From contig NZ_CP014222.1 in assembly GCF_000969645.2 (NCBI RefSeq), positions 2,359,740-2,423,739 on the forward strand: DNA of 64,000 nucleotides, in the 5' to 3' direction. Under the pieces are notes generated by a model. The model was not told the DNA's origin, made no database searches, and worked only from the letters and a program-made list of their open reading frames with translations. The stretch is from Janthinobacterium sp. B9-8. GTDB lineage: Bacteria; Pseudomonadota; Gammaproteobacteria; Burkholderiales; Chitinibacteraceae. The translations under genes and the position numbers were made by a program. Numbering within the stretch: the first letter of the stretch is position 1; every line of letters begins with the position of its first letter. Below are positions 1 to 9,748 of this stretch, piece after piece.

Positions 1-1211
1 TAACTCCAGTTTTTGTAAGCAATTTGTTGATTCATTTCTTTGGCCGTATTGCCAAGTTTTTTATCCAGCACCCCAGACCATGTTGTCAGCGCCAAAGCAC
101 CCAGCACCACCACGCCGCCTATCCACGGCGTAGCCAGCAAACCTAAGTGTTCGACAATCAAGCCGCCCGCCCAAGCGCCGCCTGCAATGCCCACATTAAA
201 TGCCGCAATATTCAGCCCTGACGCCACATCCACCGCATGGGGCGCATCGCGCTGGGCCTGTTGCACCACATAGACTTGCAAGCCGGCCACATTGCCAAAC
301 GCCACTGCGCCCCAAGCCAACACCGTTGCCACCACCAACACAGGCGAATGCACGGTAAAGGTCAACACAAATAACACGACTGCCAGCAGACTAAAGATCA
401 TTTGCAGAGCGCGAATGGGGCCTTTCTGATCGGCTAATTTGCCACCCCAGATATTGCCCACCGCCACTGATACGCCATACACCAGCATCACCAGGGCCAC
501 ACTCGATGGCGCAAACCCCGTGATCTGCTCCATCAGCGGTGCTAAATAAGTAAACGCCACAAATGAGCCGCCATAACCCAGCGCCGTAATGGCATAAACC
601 AAGAGCAGCCTTGGTTTTTTAAGCACAGCCAATTGCGCCAAAATCGAAGATGGGGCCGCCTGTGGCAAGTTGTTAGGCACCAGCAGCAAGCTACCCGCAA
701 AGGCCATCACGCCTAAAATAGCCACCGCTAAAAAGACCGACTGCCAGCCAAATATTTGCCCCAGCCAGGTGCCCAGCGGTACGCCGGTGACCAAGGCAAC
801 GGTTAATCCCGAGAACATCAGGGCAATCGCGCTGGCGGCTTTTTCCTTAGGCACAAGGCTGGTCGCCAGCGTGGAGCCAATCGAGAAAAACACCCCGTGC
901 GCCAAACCGGTCAACACCCTTGCTGCCAGCAGCGTGGCGTAATCCGGCGCTTGCCATGCCAATAAATTACCCAAGGTAAACAAGGCCATCAGCCCCAGTA
1001 ATAAAGGCTTGCGCGGCACGCGGCTCGTTAAGGCAGTCAGCAATGGAGCGCCGATGGCCACGCCCAGTGCGTAAAAGCTGACCAATAATCCCGCCGAGGG
1101 CAGCGAGACCTGCAAACTGCCCGCCAGAGTTGGAATCAGCCCAACAATCACAAATTCTGTAGTGCCGATGGCAAAGGCGCTCAGAGTAAGCGCCCAAAGT
1201 GCTAGAGGCAT
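1..1211 (-). CDS. MFS efflux transporter, DHA1 family, YdhP/AraJ-like (partial, runs off left edge)
   Basis: This gene encodes an inner-membrane proton-driven efflux permease of the major facilitator superfamily, of the type that exports sugars, arabinose-like compounds or drugs. The start is the ATG at 1209-1211, and 403 codons are visible before the left edge. E. coli YdhP has 389 residues, so nearly the whole protein is present and only the C-terminal end is missing. I read a first membrane segment containing GTTEF, a GAPLLT motif at the end of the second segment, a basic RVPRKP loop, and the ARVLTGLAHGVFF segment typical of the YdhP/NepI branch. It is divergently transcribed from a LysR-type gene that starts 97 bp away and probably controls it. 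The substrate cannot be deduced from sequence. Confidence 0.88.
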   Translation of the reverse strand, partial: MPLALWALTLSAFAIGTTEFVIVGLIPTLAGSLQVSLPSAGLLVSFYALGVAIGAPLLTALTSRVPRKPLLLGLMALFTLGNLLAWQAPDYATLLAARVLTGLAHGVFFSIGSTLATSLVPKEKAASAIALMFSGLTVALVTGVPLGTWLGQIFGWQSVFLAVAILGVMAFAGSLLLVPNNLPQAAPSSILAQLAVLKKPRLLLVYAITALGYGGSFVAFTYLAPLMEQITGFAPSSVALVMLVYGVSVAVGNIWGGKLADQKGPIRALQMIFSLLAVVLFVLTFTVHSPVLVVATVLAWGAVAFGNVAGLQVYVVQQAQRDAPHAVDVASGLNIAAFNVGIAGGAWAGGLIVEHLGLLATPWIGGVVVLGALALTTWSGVLDKKLGNTAKEMNQQIAYKNWS

Positions 1212-1307
1212 TGTGTCTCTCCAATAAATGAATGCACCGATTGTCTACCCTTGCCGCACAGAGAAAAATAGGCTCTACTGACATTCACTTGTGACTGGAA
1301 GTCAACA

Positions 1308-2183
1308 ATGCTTCATCTCGATGCCCTGCTTACCTTTGTGACTATTGTCGATACCGGCTCGTTTTCTGCCGCTGCCGAGCGCTTGGGACAAACGCCATCG
1401 GGCGTCAGCCGCTGCTTATCAAGGCTGGAAAAACAACTGGGCATCAGCCTGATTAGCCGCACCACCCGCCGCCTTGATCTGACAGAAGAAGGCCGCTGGC
1501 TATTAGATAAAGCACGGCAAATCTTAGCCTCTCTGGCCGAAACCGAAGCCACGCTCACCGCCAGCCAAGCCCAGCCCTCTGGCCTGCTACGCGTGAATGC
1601 CGCCACGCCGGTGCTTAATCATTTGATCGCCCCACTGGCGGCTGGCTTTATGGCCGCCTACCCCAAGATTCAGCTGGAGCTGATCGGCGCAGAGGCGGTG
1701 ATTAATTTAATTGAGGAGCGTGCCGATGTGGCGATTCGCATTGGTGAGTTGTCAGATTCCACCCTAAATGCCCGCCGCTTGGGGGAAAGCCAGCTGCGCC
1801 TTGTGGCATCCCCCGGCTATTTGCAGCAGCATGGATCACCGCTCAACGAAGACGCACTCACCGCCCACAGTCTGCTTGGCTTTAGCAGCCCTGCCTCACT
1901 CAATATCTGGCCGTTAAACGGCGGCAGCGGGATGGCGATCAGCCCCACGATCAGCGCATCCAGTGGTGAAACACTGCGCCATCTGGCCCTCAATGGCGCA
2001 GGGATTGCTTGCTTGGCTGATTTTTTAATTGGCAAAGATTTGCAAGCGGGCCAGTTGCAAACCGTGCTGGGCGATGCCTCTTTGCCTTGGAAGCAAACCA
2101 TTTGGGCGGTATTTTATAAACAAGGCACGCTGGCCCCCAGAATTGCCTGCTTTGTAGATTACTTAGCCAAGGCCTTAGCATAA
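1308..2183 (+). CDS. LysR-family transcriptional regulator
   Basis: The product is a 291-residue DNA-binding regulator. Residues 1-60 form the winged helix-turn-helix (GSFSAAAERLGQTPSGVSR is the recognition segment), and residues 90-290 form the periplasmic-binding-protein-like effector domain. The start ATG follows GGAAG at a suitable distance. The length is normal for the family. It is divergent from the MFS efflux gene, the usual arrangement for a LysR regulator and its target. The 97-bp intergenic region holds a small dyad, TGACTGGAAGTCA, that could be part of a binding site. The effector is unknown. Confidence 0.92.
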   Translation: MLHLDALLTFVTIVDTGSFSAAAERLGQTPSGVSRCLSRLEKQLGISLISRTTRRLDLTEEGRWLLDKARQILASLAETEATLTASQAQPSGLLRVNAATPVLNHLIAPLAAGFMAAYPKIQLELIGAEAVINLIEERADVAIRIGELSDSTLNARRLGESQLRLVASPGYLQQHGSPLNEDALTAHSLLGFSSPASLNIWPLNGGSGMAISPTISASSGETLRHLALNGAGIACLADFLIGKDLQAGQLQTVLGDASLPWKQTIWAVFYKQGTLAPRIACFVDYLAKALA

Positions 2184-2199
2184 GTCACCGCCCAATTAA

Positions 2200-2224
2200 A
2201 AAGCCCACGTTCACCGTGGGCTTT
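2200..2224. terminator. bidirectional hairpin terminator
   Basis: A perfect 10-bp stem (AAAGCCCACG / CGTGGGCTTT) with a 5-nt loop lies between the LysR gene and the convergent metalloprotease gene. A-rich and T-rich flanks on both sides allow termination in both directions. Confidence 0.85.
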
Positions 2225-2240
2225 TCTCTGCATGCTCCTT

Positions 2241-4967
2241 TTATTGAGGATAGGCTGGCGTTGCTGAGGCTAAATCTAGCCATTTTCCGCTGGAAACCTG
2301 ATTGAATTTTTTTTGGGCAAGCGCATAAAACTGCTCTGTGGCGAGCGGCAGTTTTAGATCGGCCACCGAATCAAGCGCGGTCTGGCTTAAAGGCAAACCA
2401 TACATGGCAAAGATTTTACGCACATCCTGCCCGATAATTTTAGAGCTAAGCACATAGAGCAGCTCATGATTGCTGATGGTGTTATTGGCATAACGGCTCA
2501 TGCCATATTTATTGCCCGCTTCCCATTCCTTACTCACTAAACGATCGGCCTTTGTCAGCAAGGTGAAGTAATCCATGCTGGCTTGCATGCCAGGCACCGC
2601 TTCATTGGCACGGTATTTACTGAAGAGAAACGCTAGCTGAAAATGCACCGCCCGCATCGGGTCTTGCGAATCGCCGCCCCAGAGGCGGCTTTCCATATCA
2701 GCGCGTTGTGCCTCACCGCTCTTGCCGCTTTGCCGGTTTTGCACAATATATTGATAAAGAGCAGGGTGATCAGTGATATGCCCATTATCAATTCCTGTAA
2801 GGGCGTACTGGCGCATCATATGGGCACTGGCAAGGATGTTGTTATCGCATTCAACCACGCAGCCTTTACCATTTAGCTCGATATGCATCACGCGCTGCAC
2901 GGTGTTGTGGCCCAACTCGTGAGCGTGTCCCCAGCCTGTGCCGCTGATACCGGCAAAACCATCCGAAGGATTTCCCGAGCACAAATAGCCGCAGGCGGCT
3001 ATCCAGCCCACAAAATGCTGCACGCCCGGTGCACGGTGGATTGGCCCCTCGCACGTCCAGCCTAGTTGGGTGCATAGCGTGGCGACATTGGCCGACATCG
3101 GCATATTGCTATAGCCATTGGCAATATGGTTTGAATCGAACAACATACCTTTGATTTGATCGACGATATAGACTTTAGGGTCCAGATTGCCCATCGCCTC
3201 ATTGGCATAATTAATGGTCTGCTGAATTTCACCGCCCACAAACTTAGCAGTTTGCCAGCCAAAATCTTTGCGCTTTAAGGCGGCAACCGCCTCGTTAATA
3301 TCCGCATCGCTTTGCGCCTTAGTGAAGTCAAAATGCGAATATTTGGCCGCGCCACGGATCTTTAGCTTCACACTCTGGCCTGCAGTAGCACCCGCATAAT
3401 TTAAATAAAGCGGGCCGCCAAAAGGGCTGACCAAGGCTGTTTCACCGCTCGCTTTCAATGGCAAAGTAAACGACTGCGGATGGCGTGGCCGCTTATAACC
3501 CTCGCTCACCGCATCGGTCAACGGGTTACCCCAGCTACGCAGATAATTGCTTTGCACGCCCAGCTTGCCGTTGCTTGTCAGCACCTCGATATAAACCGGC
3601 TTACCCGGCACAGCAGCACGGCCAATCGCCGTTACGCCATCGGCCTGAGCAATCGTCACTTCAATCGTTTCGGCACTGCTGCTTACCGGCAATTGCTGCG
3701 CAGCCTGCGGCATAAAATCACCCTGCCCCGCCTTGGCAACGGTGGTATTCGCCCGGTTAAAAGCCAGCCATGAATCAGAAGCATAGGTACGCAAAAACTC
3801 GGCAGGCTGAGTACTGCGATTCATTTTGCCGTACTCGATATCCGGGCGGTATAGATCGGCCCACAAAACCAGCAGCTGATGAAGATCGGCAGTGGCCTCT
3901 GCAAACACCTCGCCACCCGTACTTTGCAAGCTCGCCAATTCTTTATGTATCGCCGTAATCGCATCGGCAGATGATGTGTCTTTGCTTAAATCGAGGCTTA
4001 AGCTAGTGCTGCCCAGATGCTGGATAGCTTGTATCAACAGCGCTAACTTATCGCCCTGCTTGAGGGTATCGCTCAGCGTGCGCTGGCTGCCTACCGACAT
4101 CCCTGCCGTGCTTGCAAAGTAATTACCGCCATAGCCGCCCAAATCCATGCCCAAGGCTTGCAATACTTTACGCCCGCCTGCCGAATCACCCCAGTTTGGG
4201 TGCATATAGATGATGACTTTGCCGCTTTCTAAATATTTGCGTACCTGGCGGCTTAGCTCTGCATCGTCTTTTACCCCTGCGCCAAAAAACAAGACATCGG
4301 CATCTTGCCAACAGCTATTGTTACTGGCGGCTAAATCGCAGGCCACGGCTTGCGGCGTTTTGCCCAAGCGGGTCAGCAGCTTGGTCACAAGCTTGGCATC
4401 GTAGCCAGCCGTTGCAAATTTAATCGTGGCGGGCAGTGGCCCAGCCGCTTTGCCCGTCACTGCCCAGTTAAAGGCGCGACTAAACAAGGGGAAATGCTGG
4501 TTTTCTTTTGACTGATCGGCCATCCAGGCCAAGACATCAGCGCCATAAGCCAAACCTCTTCCCTTGCCATATTGGCTAATGGCCGCCATGCCCCGGCCCT
4601 CATCCGACCAAACTAAAGGGGTGGCAATAGTCGATAGGCTTGGAGTAATTAAATTGCTGTTTTTGCTTAAATTAATCGTTAGATCAAGGCTGGCACTGCC
4701 ATAAATATCGCTCAACGCGGCATTGTTCTGCTGCTGATAACGCTGGGCCAACACTAAAGCCTGCTGCAATAAAAGCGCGCGATGAGAAACACTTAAGCCC
4801 GCCGTACTGCCATTCTTAACTGCAGTCGCAATTAAACTTGCATCGTTGCTACTGATTGGCACGCTGGCTGTGGATGAGGCCGTAGCCGGTGAATCAGAGC
4901 CGCCACTGCCGCCACAAGCAGTGAGCATGCCCATGATCAGCATGCACAGAAGAGATTTATATTTCAT
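2241..4967 (-). CDS. secreted lipoprotein zinc metallopeptidase, IMPa/M60-like
   Basis: The 908-residue product is most like the IMPa (immunomodulating metalloprotease) group, whose members cut O-glycosylated mucin-type proteins at the cell surface. It starts with a lipoprotein signal: a hydrophobic stretch and the lipobox LTAC, with lipidated Cys18, followed by a Gly/Ser linker. The catalytic zinc motif HELGH lies at residues 683-687 within GWGHAHELGHN, which fits the M60-type signature. The N-terminal half should hold helical and glycan-recognition regions, which I recognise only by similarity to IMPa. It is transcribed alone, with a hairpin terminator just downstream. The protease class is secure; the mucinase role is inferred from family knowledge. 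Confidence 0.85.
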   Translation of the reverse strand: MKYKSLLCMLIMGMLTACGGSGGSDSPATASSTASVPISSNDASLIATAVKNGSTAGLSVSHRALLLQQALVLAQRYQQQNNAALSDIYGSASLDLTINLSKNSNLITPSLSTIATPLVWSDEGRGMAAISQYGKGRGLAYGADVLAWMADQSKENQHFPLFSRAFNWAVTGKAAGPLPATIKFATAGYDAKLVTKLLTRLGKTPQAVACDLAASNNSCWQDADVLFFGAGVKDDAELSRQVRKYLESGKVIIYMHPNWGDSAGGRKVLQALGMDLGGYGGNYFASTAGMSVGSQRTLSDTLKQGDKLALLIQAIQHLGSTSLSLDLSKDTSSADAITAIHKELASLQSTGGEVFAEATADLHQLLVLWADLYRPDIEYGKMNRSTQPAEFLRTYASDSWLAFNRANTTVAKAGQGDFMPQAAQQLPVSSSAETIEVTIAQADGVTAIGRAAVPGKPVYIEVLTSNGKLGVQSNYLRSWGNPLTDAVSEGYKRPRHPQSFTLPLKASGETALVSPFGGPLYLNYAGATAGQSVKLKIRGAAKYSHFDFTKAQSDADINEAVAALKRKDFGWQTAKFVGGEIQQTINYANEAMGNLDPKVYIVDQIKGMLFDSNHIANGYSNMPMSANVATLCTQLGWTCEGPIHRAPGVQHFVGWIAACGYLCSGNPSDGFAGISGTGWGHAHELGHNTVQRVMHIELNGKGCVVECDNNILASAHMMRQYALTGIDNGHITDHPALYQYIVQNRQSGKSGEAQRADMESRLWGGDSQDPMRAVHFQLAFLFSKYRANEAVPGMQASMDYFTLLTKADRLVSKEWEAGNKYGMSRYANNTISNHELLYVLSSKIIGQDVRKIFAMYGLPLSQTALDSVADLKLPLATEQFYALAQKKFNQVSSGKWLDLASATPAYPQ

Positions 4968-5284
4968 CAGGGAAAGTGCCTCGTTGAAACTGCGCGATTC
5001 GCTCTAGCCCGTAGACAAGAGCGACATTAGATTTTCATGATATTACCAAGCACGTCCAAGCTATGACATTGGTGTTTCTAATCAGCAGAGGTAAAAAAAT
5101 CACCTGGCACTGCCCTGCATAAAACCCCTGCCGTTTATCAGGCTTAGCCGCCATCTGCCGTAACTTGGTCAAAAGTAATACAGACCATAGGGCATGGCTT
5201 GATAAAAACTATCAATCACATTTAAACAATCAATTTGTTTTAGCTATCATAAAAAACCATAATCGGTTTCAACAAGGAGCCACC
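4968..5284. other. divergent intergenic region between metalloprotease and catalase
   Basis: These 317 bp carry the start regions of two divergent transcription units. The catalase side holds an OxyR-like palindrome and a promoter-like pair, listed separately. I see no gene in the rest; open frames here have no ribosome-binding site. Confidence 0.6.
5199..5215 (+). promoter_or_regulatory. candidate OxyR operator upstream of catalase
   Basis: A perfect inverted repeat, TTGATA-AAAAC-TATCAA, fits the spacing of a LysR-type site and resembles OxyR half-sites used at peroxide genes in betaproteobacteria. It ends 6 bp before a possible -35 element (TTAAAC, 5222-5227), which is spaced 17 bp from a -10 TATCAT (5245-5250). 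That is a position from which OxyR could contact RNA polymerase. OxyR control is inferred from the site and from the peroxide-degrading gene downstream; no oxyR gene is in the window. Confidence 0.55.
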
Positions 5285-5350
5285 ATGCAGCAACCCACAC
5301 TCAGGGAACTCTTTTGCGAACTGCTTGCCAGTCTGGTCTGGATGCAGTGA
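5285..5350 (+). CDS. 21-codon leader ORF upstream of catalase
   Basis: This short ORF encodes a 21-residue peptide ending LLASLVWMQ. It is preceded by a strong Shine-Dalgarno sequence, AAGGAG (5274-5279), five bases before the ATG. It ends 25 bp before the katA start codon, so both must lie on the same transcript if the -10 at 5245 is real. The strong translation signal argues that it is translated. Whether it is a regulatory leader peptide, a translational-coupling device or a small protein is unknown. It is not a known family to me. Confidence 0.45.
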   Translation: MQQPTLRELFCELLASLVWMQ

Positions 5351-5375
5351 TCCCAAATCTAAGAGGAAGAAAATC

Positions 5376-6836
5376 ATGTCATCGAAAAAACTCACCACCC
5401 AAGCAGGCGCACCCGTTAGCGATAACCAGCACGCACTAACAGCAGGCCCGCGCGGCCCGATGCTGATGCAAGACGTTTGGTATATGGAAAAGATGGCGCA
5501 CTTTAATCGTGAAGTGATTCCAGAGCGCAGAATGCATGCCAAAGGCTCGGGCGCTCACGGCACATTTACGGTAACCCACGACATCAGCGCCTACAGCAAA
5601 GCCAAGATTTTTTCTGAAATTGGCAAAGAAACCCCGCTATTTATGCGCTTTTCTACCGTAGCCGGTGAGCGCGGCGCAGCGGACGCCGAGCGAGATATTC
5701 GCGGTTTTTCTATGAAGTTTTATACCGAGGAAGGCAATTGGGATTTAGTCGGTAATAACACACCGGTGTTCTTTTTACGCGACCCGCTGAAGTTTCCTGA
5801 TCTAAACCACGTGGTGAAACGTGACCCGCGCACCAATATGTTTAATGCCAATTCACAGTGGGATTTTTTCTCCAGCCTGCCCGAAGCGCTACACCAAATC
5901 ACTATTGTGATGAGCGATCGCGGTCTGCCAAAAAACTACCGCCAGATGCACGGCTTTGGTAGCCACACTTTTAGCCTGATTAATGCTGAAAATAAACGTA
6001 CTTGGGTGAAATTCCACTTTAAAAGCATGCAAGGCATTGAGAACTACAGCAATACAGAAGCCGCAGCTGTGGTAGCTAACGACAGAGAAAGCTCGCAGCG
6101 CGATTTATACAACAGCATTGAAAACGGCGATTTCCCGCGCTGGCAAATGTGTGTGCAGCTAATGACAGAAGCCGAAGCCGATAACTACGCAATCAATCCC
6201 TTTGATCTGACCAAAGTATGGCCACACGGTGATTTTCCGCTGCATGAAGTCGGCATACTGGAGCTAAACCGCAACGCAGAAAACTACCATGCCGAAGTCG
6301 AGCAATCGGCGCATAACCCAGCCAATGTCGTGCCCGGCATCAGCTTCTCACCAGATAAAATGTTGCAAGGTCGTTTATTTGCTTACGGCGATGCACAGCG
6401 CTACCGCCTTGGCGTGAACCACGGCCATCTGCCGGTAAACGCACCTAAATGCCCATTTCACAATTACCACCGTGACGGGCAAATGCAAATGGGCAATTAC
6501 AACGGCAGCGCCTATCCAAGCTACGAGCCAAATAGCTTTGGCGGCCCGGTTGAAGACCCAAGCGTGGCCGAGCCGCCTTTGGCCATTCACGGCAGCGCCG
6601 ATCGATACAACCCGCTGCAAGATCAGCCGGATGATTACATCCAGGCCGGTAATTTATTCCGCTTAATCGGCAAAGACGCTCAAGAGCGCCTGCTGGACAA
6701 TATGGCCGGTGCGCTCAGCCAGGTTACTGTAAAAGAAATCCAGATCCGCCAGCTGCGCCACTGCTACAAAGCCGATCCAGCTTATGGTTTGGGATTAGCA
6801 AGCCGCTTGGGAATTAGCGAGGCTGAGATTAAGTAA
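5376..6836 (+). CDS. katA: catalase, small-subunit haem type (clade 3)
   Basis: The enzyme disproportionates hydrogen peroxide to water and oxygen in the cytoplasm. The chosen ATG at 5376 follows AGAGGAAG and gives 486 residues, the normal length of small-subunit catalases. A longer frame starting at 5325 would add 17 unlikely residues and overlap the leader ORF. I see the catalytic His54 in [12 protein letters not shown], the catalytic Asn127 in [10 protein letters not shown], and the haem-ligand tyrosine near residue 337 in [10 protein letters not shown]. The NADPH-binding clade 3 fold is assumed from the overall match. It is probably induced by peroxide through the upstream OxyR-like site. 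Confidence 0.97.
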   Translation: MSSKKLTTQAGAPVSDNQHALTAGPRGPMLMQDVWYMEKMAHFNREVIPERRMHAKGSGAHGTFTVTHDISAYSKAKIFSEIGKETPLFMRFSTVAGERGAADAERDIRGFSMKFYTEEGNWDLVGNNTPVFFLRDPLKFPDLNHVVKRDPRTNMFNANSQWDFFSSLPEALHQITIVMSDRGLPKNYRQMHGFGSHTFSLINAENKRTWVKFHFKSMQGIENYSNTEAAAVVANDRESSQRDLYNSIENGDFPRWQMCVQLMTEAEADNYAINPFDLTKVWPHGDFPLHEVGILELNRNAENYHAEVEQSAHNPANVVPGISFSPDKMLQGRLFAYGDAQRYRLGVNHGHLPVNAPKCPFHNYHRDGQMQMGNYNGSAYPSYEPNSFGGPVEDPSVAEPPLAIHGSADRYNPLQDQPDDYIQAGNLFRLIGKDAQERLLDNMAGALSQVTVKEIQIRQLRHCYKADPAYGLGLASRLGISEAEIK

Positions 6837-6897
6837 GCGGCATAGATTTAAAAACTCAAAGCCGAGTAAAACTTCATCCCACAACATAGCAACTTAG

Positions 6898-6941
6898 GGC
6901 GCACTGCGCCGGGCAAGCTGTATCGCCCGGCGCAGTGCGCC
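6898..6941. terminator. long GC-rich hairpin after katA
   Basis: A perfect 17-bp stem (6898-6914 paired with 6925-6941) with a 10-nt loop follows the catalase gene. It lacks a T-tract, so it may act as an mRNA-stabilising structure or a dispersed palindrome rather than as a classical terminator. Confidence 0.55.
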
Positions 6942-6996
6942 TTGCTTACTACAACATATGAAAAAACAGAACAAACCACATTCAGTTAATGATTCG

Positions 6997-7443
6997 CTAG
7001 CCCGAAATCTCTGGCTCAACCAGTGTTGCCAATTGCAAAAGTGACTCTTGCCAGCCGAGATAGCACATTTCGGTGGGGATCATCGCGGGGATTCCATCTT
7101 GCACGATGCTAATCTCGGTACCACATGAGCGCTTGCTTAACACCACGGTTACCTGCATTTCCCCTGGCAAGTTTGGATCATCAAATTTATCGGTGTAGCG
7201 AATTCGCTCAAAGGGGATGAGTTCGAGATACTCGCCACCAAATGAATGAACATCCCCAGTCGTAAAATTCGTAAACGACATCCGAAAAGTGCCACCTGCT
7301 TTCGCATCCATATGGTGAACCTTGCATGTAAAACCGTATGGCGGCAGCCACTTCGCCATCGCGTCCGCATCCAGAAAAGCCCGATAAACACGCTCTGGAG
7401 GCGCACGAAGTACACGATGCAAACGTACAGTGCCTGTAGTCAT
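6997..7443 (-). CDS. SRPBCC (AHSA1-type) domain protein
   Basis: The 148-residue product belongs to the START-like/AHSA1 superfamily, whose members have a hydrophobic ligand cavity. Typical features are RAPPERVYRAFLDADAMAKWLPP at the N-terminus, the GGTFRMSF segment, and the C-terminal GWQESLLQLATLVE helix. The ATG at 7443 follows GGAGAAT. An upstream in-frame extension with a hydrophobic stretch is judged spurious because it lacks a ribosome-binding site. It lies 85 bp downstream of the epimerase gene on the same strand, so the two may be cotranscribed. The ligand and role are unknown. Confidence 0.85.
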   Translation of the reverse strand: MTTGTVRLHRVLRAPPERVYRAFLDADAMAKWLPPYGFTCKVHHMDAKAGGTFRMSFTNFTTGDVHSFGGEYLELIPFERIRYTDKFDDPNLPGEMQVTVVLSKRSCGTEISIVQDGIPAMIPTEMCYLGWQESLLQLATLVEPEISG

Positions 7444-7528
7444 TTTGATTCTCCAATGGTTAGTGAAAAACGAATAAATCAAATATTCAACGATCAAAAA
7501 AAGCAACCCAAGTATCAGATGCAATGAG

Positions 7529-8530
7529 CTAGTGAGTTTGCGCCAGCTCAGAAGCGATCTGCCCTAAACATCCAAGACCACGCAAGGTTGCTTCGACGGC
7601 CTCATCTAAGGGCGTGTGCGGCTCCCGACCTAAAGTTGCCACTAAATTTATGTTGCTCATGCGCACGGGGTGACGCCAAAGATAGCGCATATCAAGCAGC
7701 TCACGCAGCGTTTCAACAAACGGTGACATCAGGCGTATAAGCCACCATGGAAAGCGGCGAAGCTTGGGCCGAAGGCCGCCATGAGCTTCGATCACACGGC
7801 TAATTGCGGCCGCCATTTGCGTACCATCTGCATCCCAATGCCCTGCCATATGGAAGTTGGCAAAAGGAGCGAGTTTATCCTGACACGCCAGCAGCTCGAC
7901 CATAGCCCGAGCCACGTCCGGCAGATAAGACCATTGATGGCCGACTCCTTGATCATTTGGCTGCGCAATCGCCATCACCGCCTTCCCCGGTTTGATCAGC
8001 CCTTGTGAAAACCAATTATTGCCCACTCTGGGGCCAAAGAAATCGCCGGCTCGCACAATAATGACGCGCGCGCCGCGATGTGTGGCGGCTTGCAAGCGTT
8101 GTTCCAGCTCAACACGTATTTCGCCTTTACGCGTCAGAGGACGCTGCGGCGCATTTTCACTTAGCAAGGGGAAGGCATCAAAGCCGTAATTATAGATTGT
8201 GCCCGGCAAAACAATAGTTGCGTGTTCAGCCACAGCCGCAGCGATTGTGTTCTCAAGCATGGGCAGCACCAGCTCCGCCCACTTGCGGTAACCGGGGGGG
8301 TTCACCGCATGCACAATGGCAGAACAACCTCGTGATGCCTCAAGAACATCATCTCTGTTCAGCGCATCGCCACGAATCCAGCAAATACCATCCTTTAATT
8401 CCACCGGCACCGCCATCCCCCGCTTGAGTGCCCGCACCTCCCAGCCTGCATCACGCAGCTGGAATGCGACTTCCCCGCCAATCCCACCTGTTGCACCAAG
8501 TACTAAGGCCACTTTATTTGTGTTTACCAT
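7529..8530 (-). CDS. NAD(P)-dependent epimerase/dehydratase family protein (extended or atypical SDR)
   Basis: The 333-residue product has an N-terminal Rossmann fold with the glycine-rich GATGGIGG motif at about residues 12-19. It continues with the segment PGTIYNYG and then TRKGEIRVELEQ, seen in SDR proteins annotated as NAD-dependent epimerases. It is likely a cytoplasmic oxidoreductase; the substrate is unknown. The start ATG follows GGAGAACG. It is divergent from a LysR gene 104 bp away, which suggests that the regulator controls this gene and perhaps the downstream SRPBCC gene. A run of seven C/G bases occurs near residue 80 in the Asn-Pro-Pro-Gly region. Confidence 0.85.
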   Translation of the reverse strand: MVNTNKVALVLGATGGIGGEVAFQLRDAGWEVRALKRGMAVPVELKDGICWIRGDALNRDDVLEASRGCSAIVHAVNPPGYRKWAELVLPMLENTIAAAVAEHATIVLPGTIYNYGFDAFPLLSENAPQRPLTRKGEIRVELEQRLQAATHRGARVIIVRAGDFFGPRVGNNWFSQGLIKPGKAVMAIAQPNDQGVGHQWSYLPDVARAMVELLACQDKLAPFANFHMAGHWDADGTQMAAAISRVIEAHGGLRPKLRRFPWWLIRLMSPFVETLRELLDMRYLWRHPVRMSNINLVATLGREPHTPLDEAVEATLRGLGCLGQIASELAQTH

Positions 8531-8634
8531 GATCGTTCTCCACGTGTTTGAATCAAGTTACGATGGAGGAATTCTGAAGGGGACTGTGTAAAAAAGAAAT
8601 TGCCTAACTTAGTACAGCTGCTATACATTTATGT

Positions 8635-9522
8635 ATGGACAATAACATTGCTTGGGAGCTCTATCGCTCTTTTCTTGGCGTGCTGCAAGAGGGCTCACTC
8701 TCTGGAGCAGCACGCTCCCTGGGTATCACCCAGCCCACGGTGGGCAGGCATATTGCTATGCTTGAGAAATCACTGGGCCTTGCGCTGTTTACGCGCTCAC
8801 AAACGGGCTTAATACCCACGGAGGCCGCACTTGCCACTCGCGGCTATGCCGAATTAATGAAGAGTGCAGCCGCGGCATTTCAACGAGCCGCCGAAAGTCA
8901 GGGTGAAGGAGTAAAAGGGACGATAAGAGTATCAGCCAGCGAGGTGATCGGCGTTGAGGTTCTGCCAGCAATCATTGCAGATCTACAGCAGCGGCATCCC
9001 CAGCTAAAGGTTGAGCTGGTTCTGACCAATCGTTTACAAGATCTGCTACACCGGGAGGCCGATATTGCGATTCGTATGACGGCCCCCCAGCAAGCCTCGC
9101 TGATTGCACGGCATGTTGGCGCTGTGGCGCTTGGTTTGTACGCTCACCAAAGCTACCTGGAGCAGCGTGGTTTCCCTCAAACGCTTCATGATTTAGCAGA
9201 GCACTTGCTCATTGGCTTTGATGAAGAAACGCCCTTCATACGTGCCGCCCGCGTGCACCACCCCGAATGGAAACGCCAGACGTTTTCTCTGCGCACCGAT
9301 AGTGATATTGGCCAGCTGGCACTGATCCGCTCGGGCTGCGGCATTGGAGTGTGCCAAGCCGCACTCGCTCAGCGTGATCCCTTGCTTATTCGGGTGCTGC
9401 CTCAGCTTTTTGAATACAAATTAGAAACCTGGGTCGTCATGCACGAAGACCTGCGCCACAGCCCGCGCTGCAAAGAGACATTTGACGCACTCGTTAAGGG
9501 GCTGGCGAGCTATGTTAGCTAA
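8635..9522 (+). CDS. LysR-family transcriptional regulator
   Basis: The 295-residue regulator has an N-terminal helix-turn-helix (GSLSGAARSLGITQPTVGRH, near residues 22-41) and a C-terminal effector-binding domain. The ATG at 8635 was chosen because it gives the usual short N-terminus. An ATG at 8631 is out of frame, and no strong ribosome-binding site is seen. It is divergent from the epimerase gene, its likely target. Length and domain order are standard. The inducer cannot be predicted. Confidence 0.9.
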   Translation: MDNNIAWELYRSFLGVLQEGSLSGAARSLGITQPTVGRHIAMLEKSLGLALFTRSQTGLIPTEAALATRGYAELMKSAAAAFQRAAESQGEGVKGTIRVSASEVIGVEVLPAIIADLQQRHPQLKVELVLTNRLQDLLHREADIAIRMTAPQQASLIARHVGAVALGLYAHQSYLEQRGFPQTLHDLAEHLLIGFDEETPFIRAARVHHPEWKRQTFSLRTDSDIGQLALIRSGCGIGVCQAALAQRDPLLIRVLPQLFEYKLETWVVMHEDLRHSPRCKETFDALVKGLASYVS

Positions 9523-9567
9523 CGGTGCATGGCCGACAGCTAAGTGAATCAACAATCTGCATCATCC

Positions 9568-9592
9568 CAGTTAGTCCAGTTAGTCCAGTTAC
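9568..9592. repeat. short tandem repeat of CCAGTTAGT
   Basis: The nine-base unit CCAGTTAGT occurs twice, followed by a partial third unit, in the non-coding stretch between the LysR and dsbB-like genes. No function is evident. Confidence 0.6.
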
Positions 9593-9748
9593 TTTAGAAA
9601 ACCTGCCTCGCCGCAAAACCATCAGCAAAGCATGCATCTCGATCAACAAACCTGATCACAAAAAAAACCGGCTACTAAATTGTCTTGAACCCTAAGCCAA
9701 AACTCAGGTCTATTCCTTTTTTCCAAACATGCACACAAAAGGAATACT

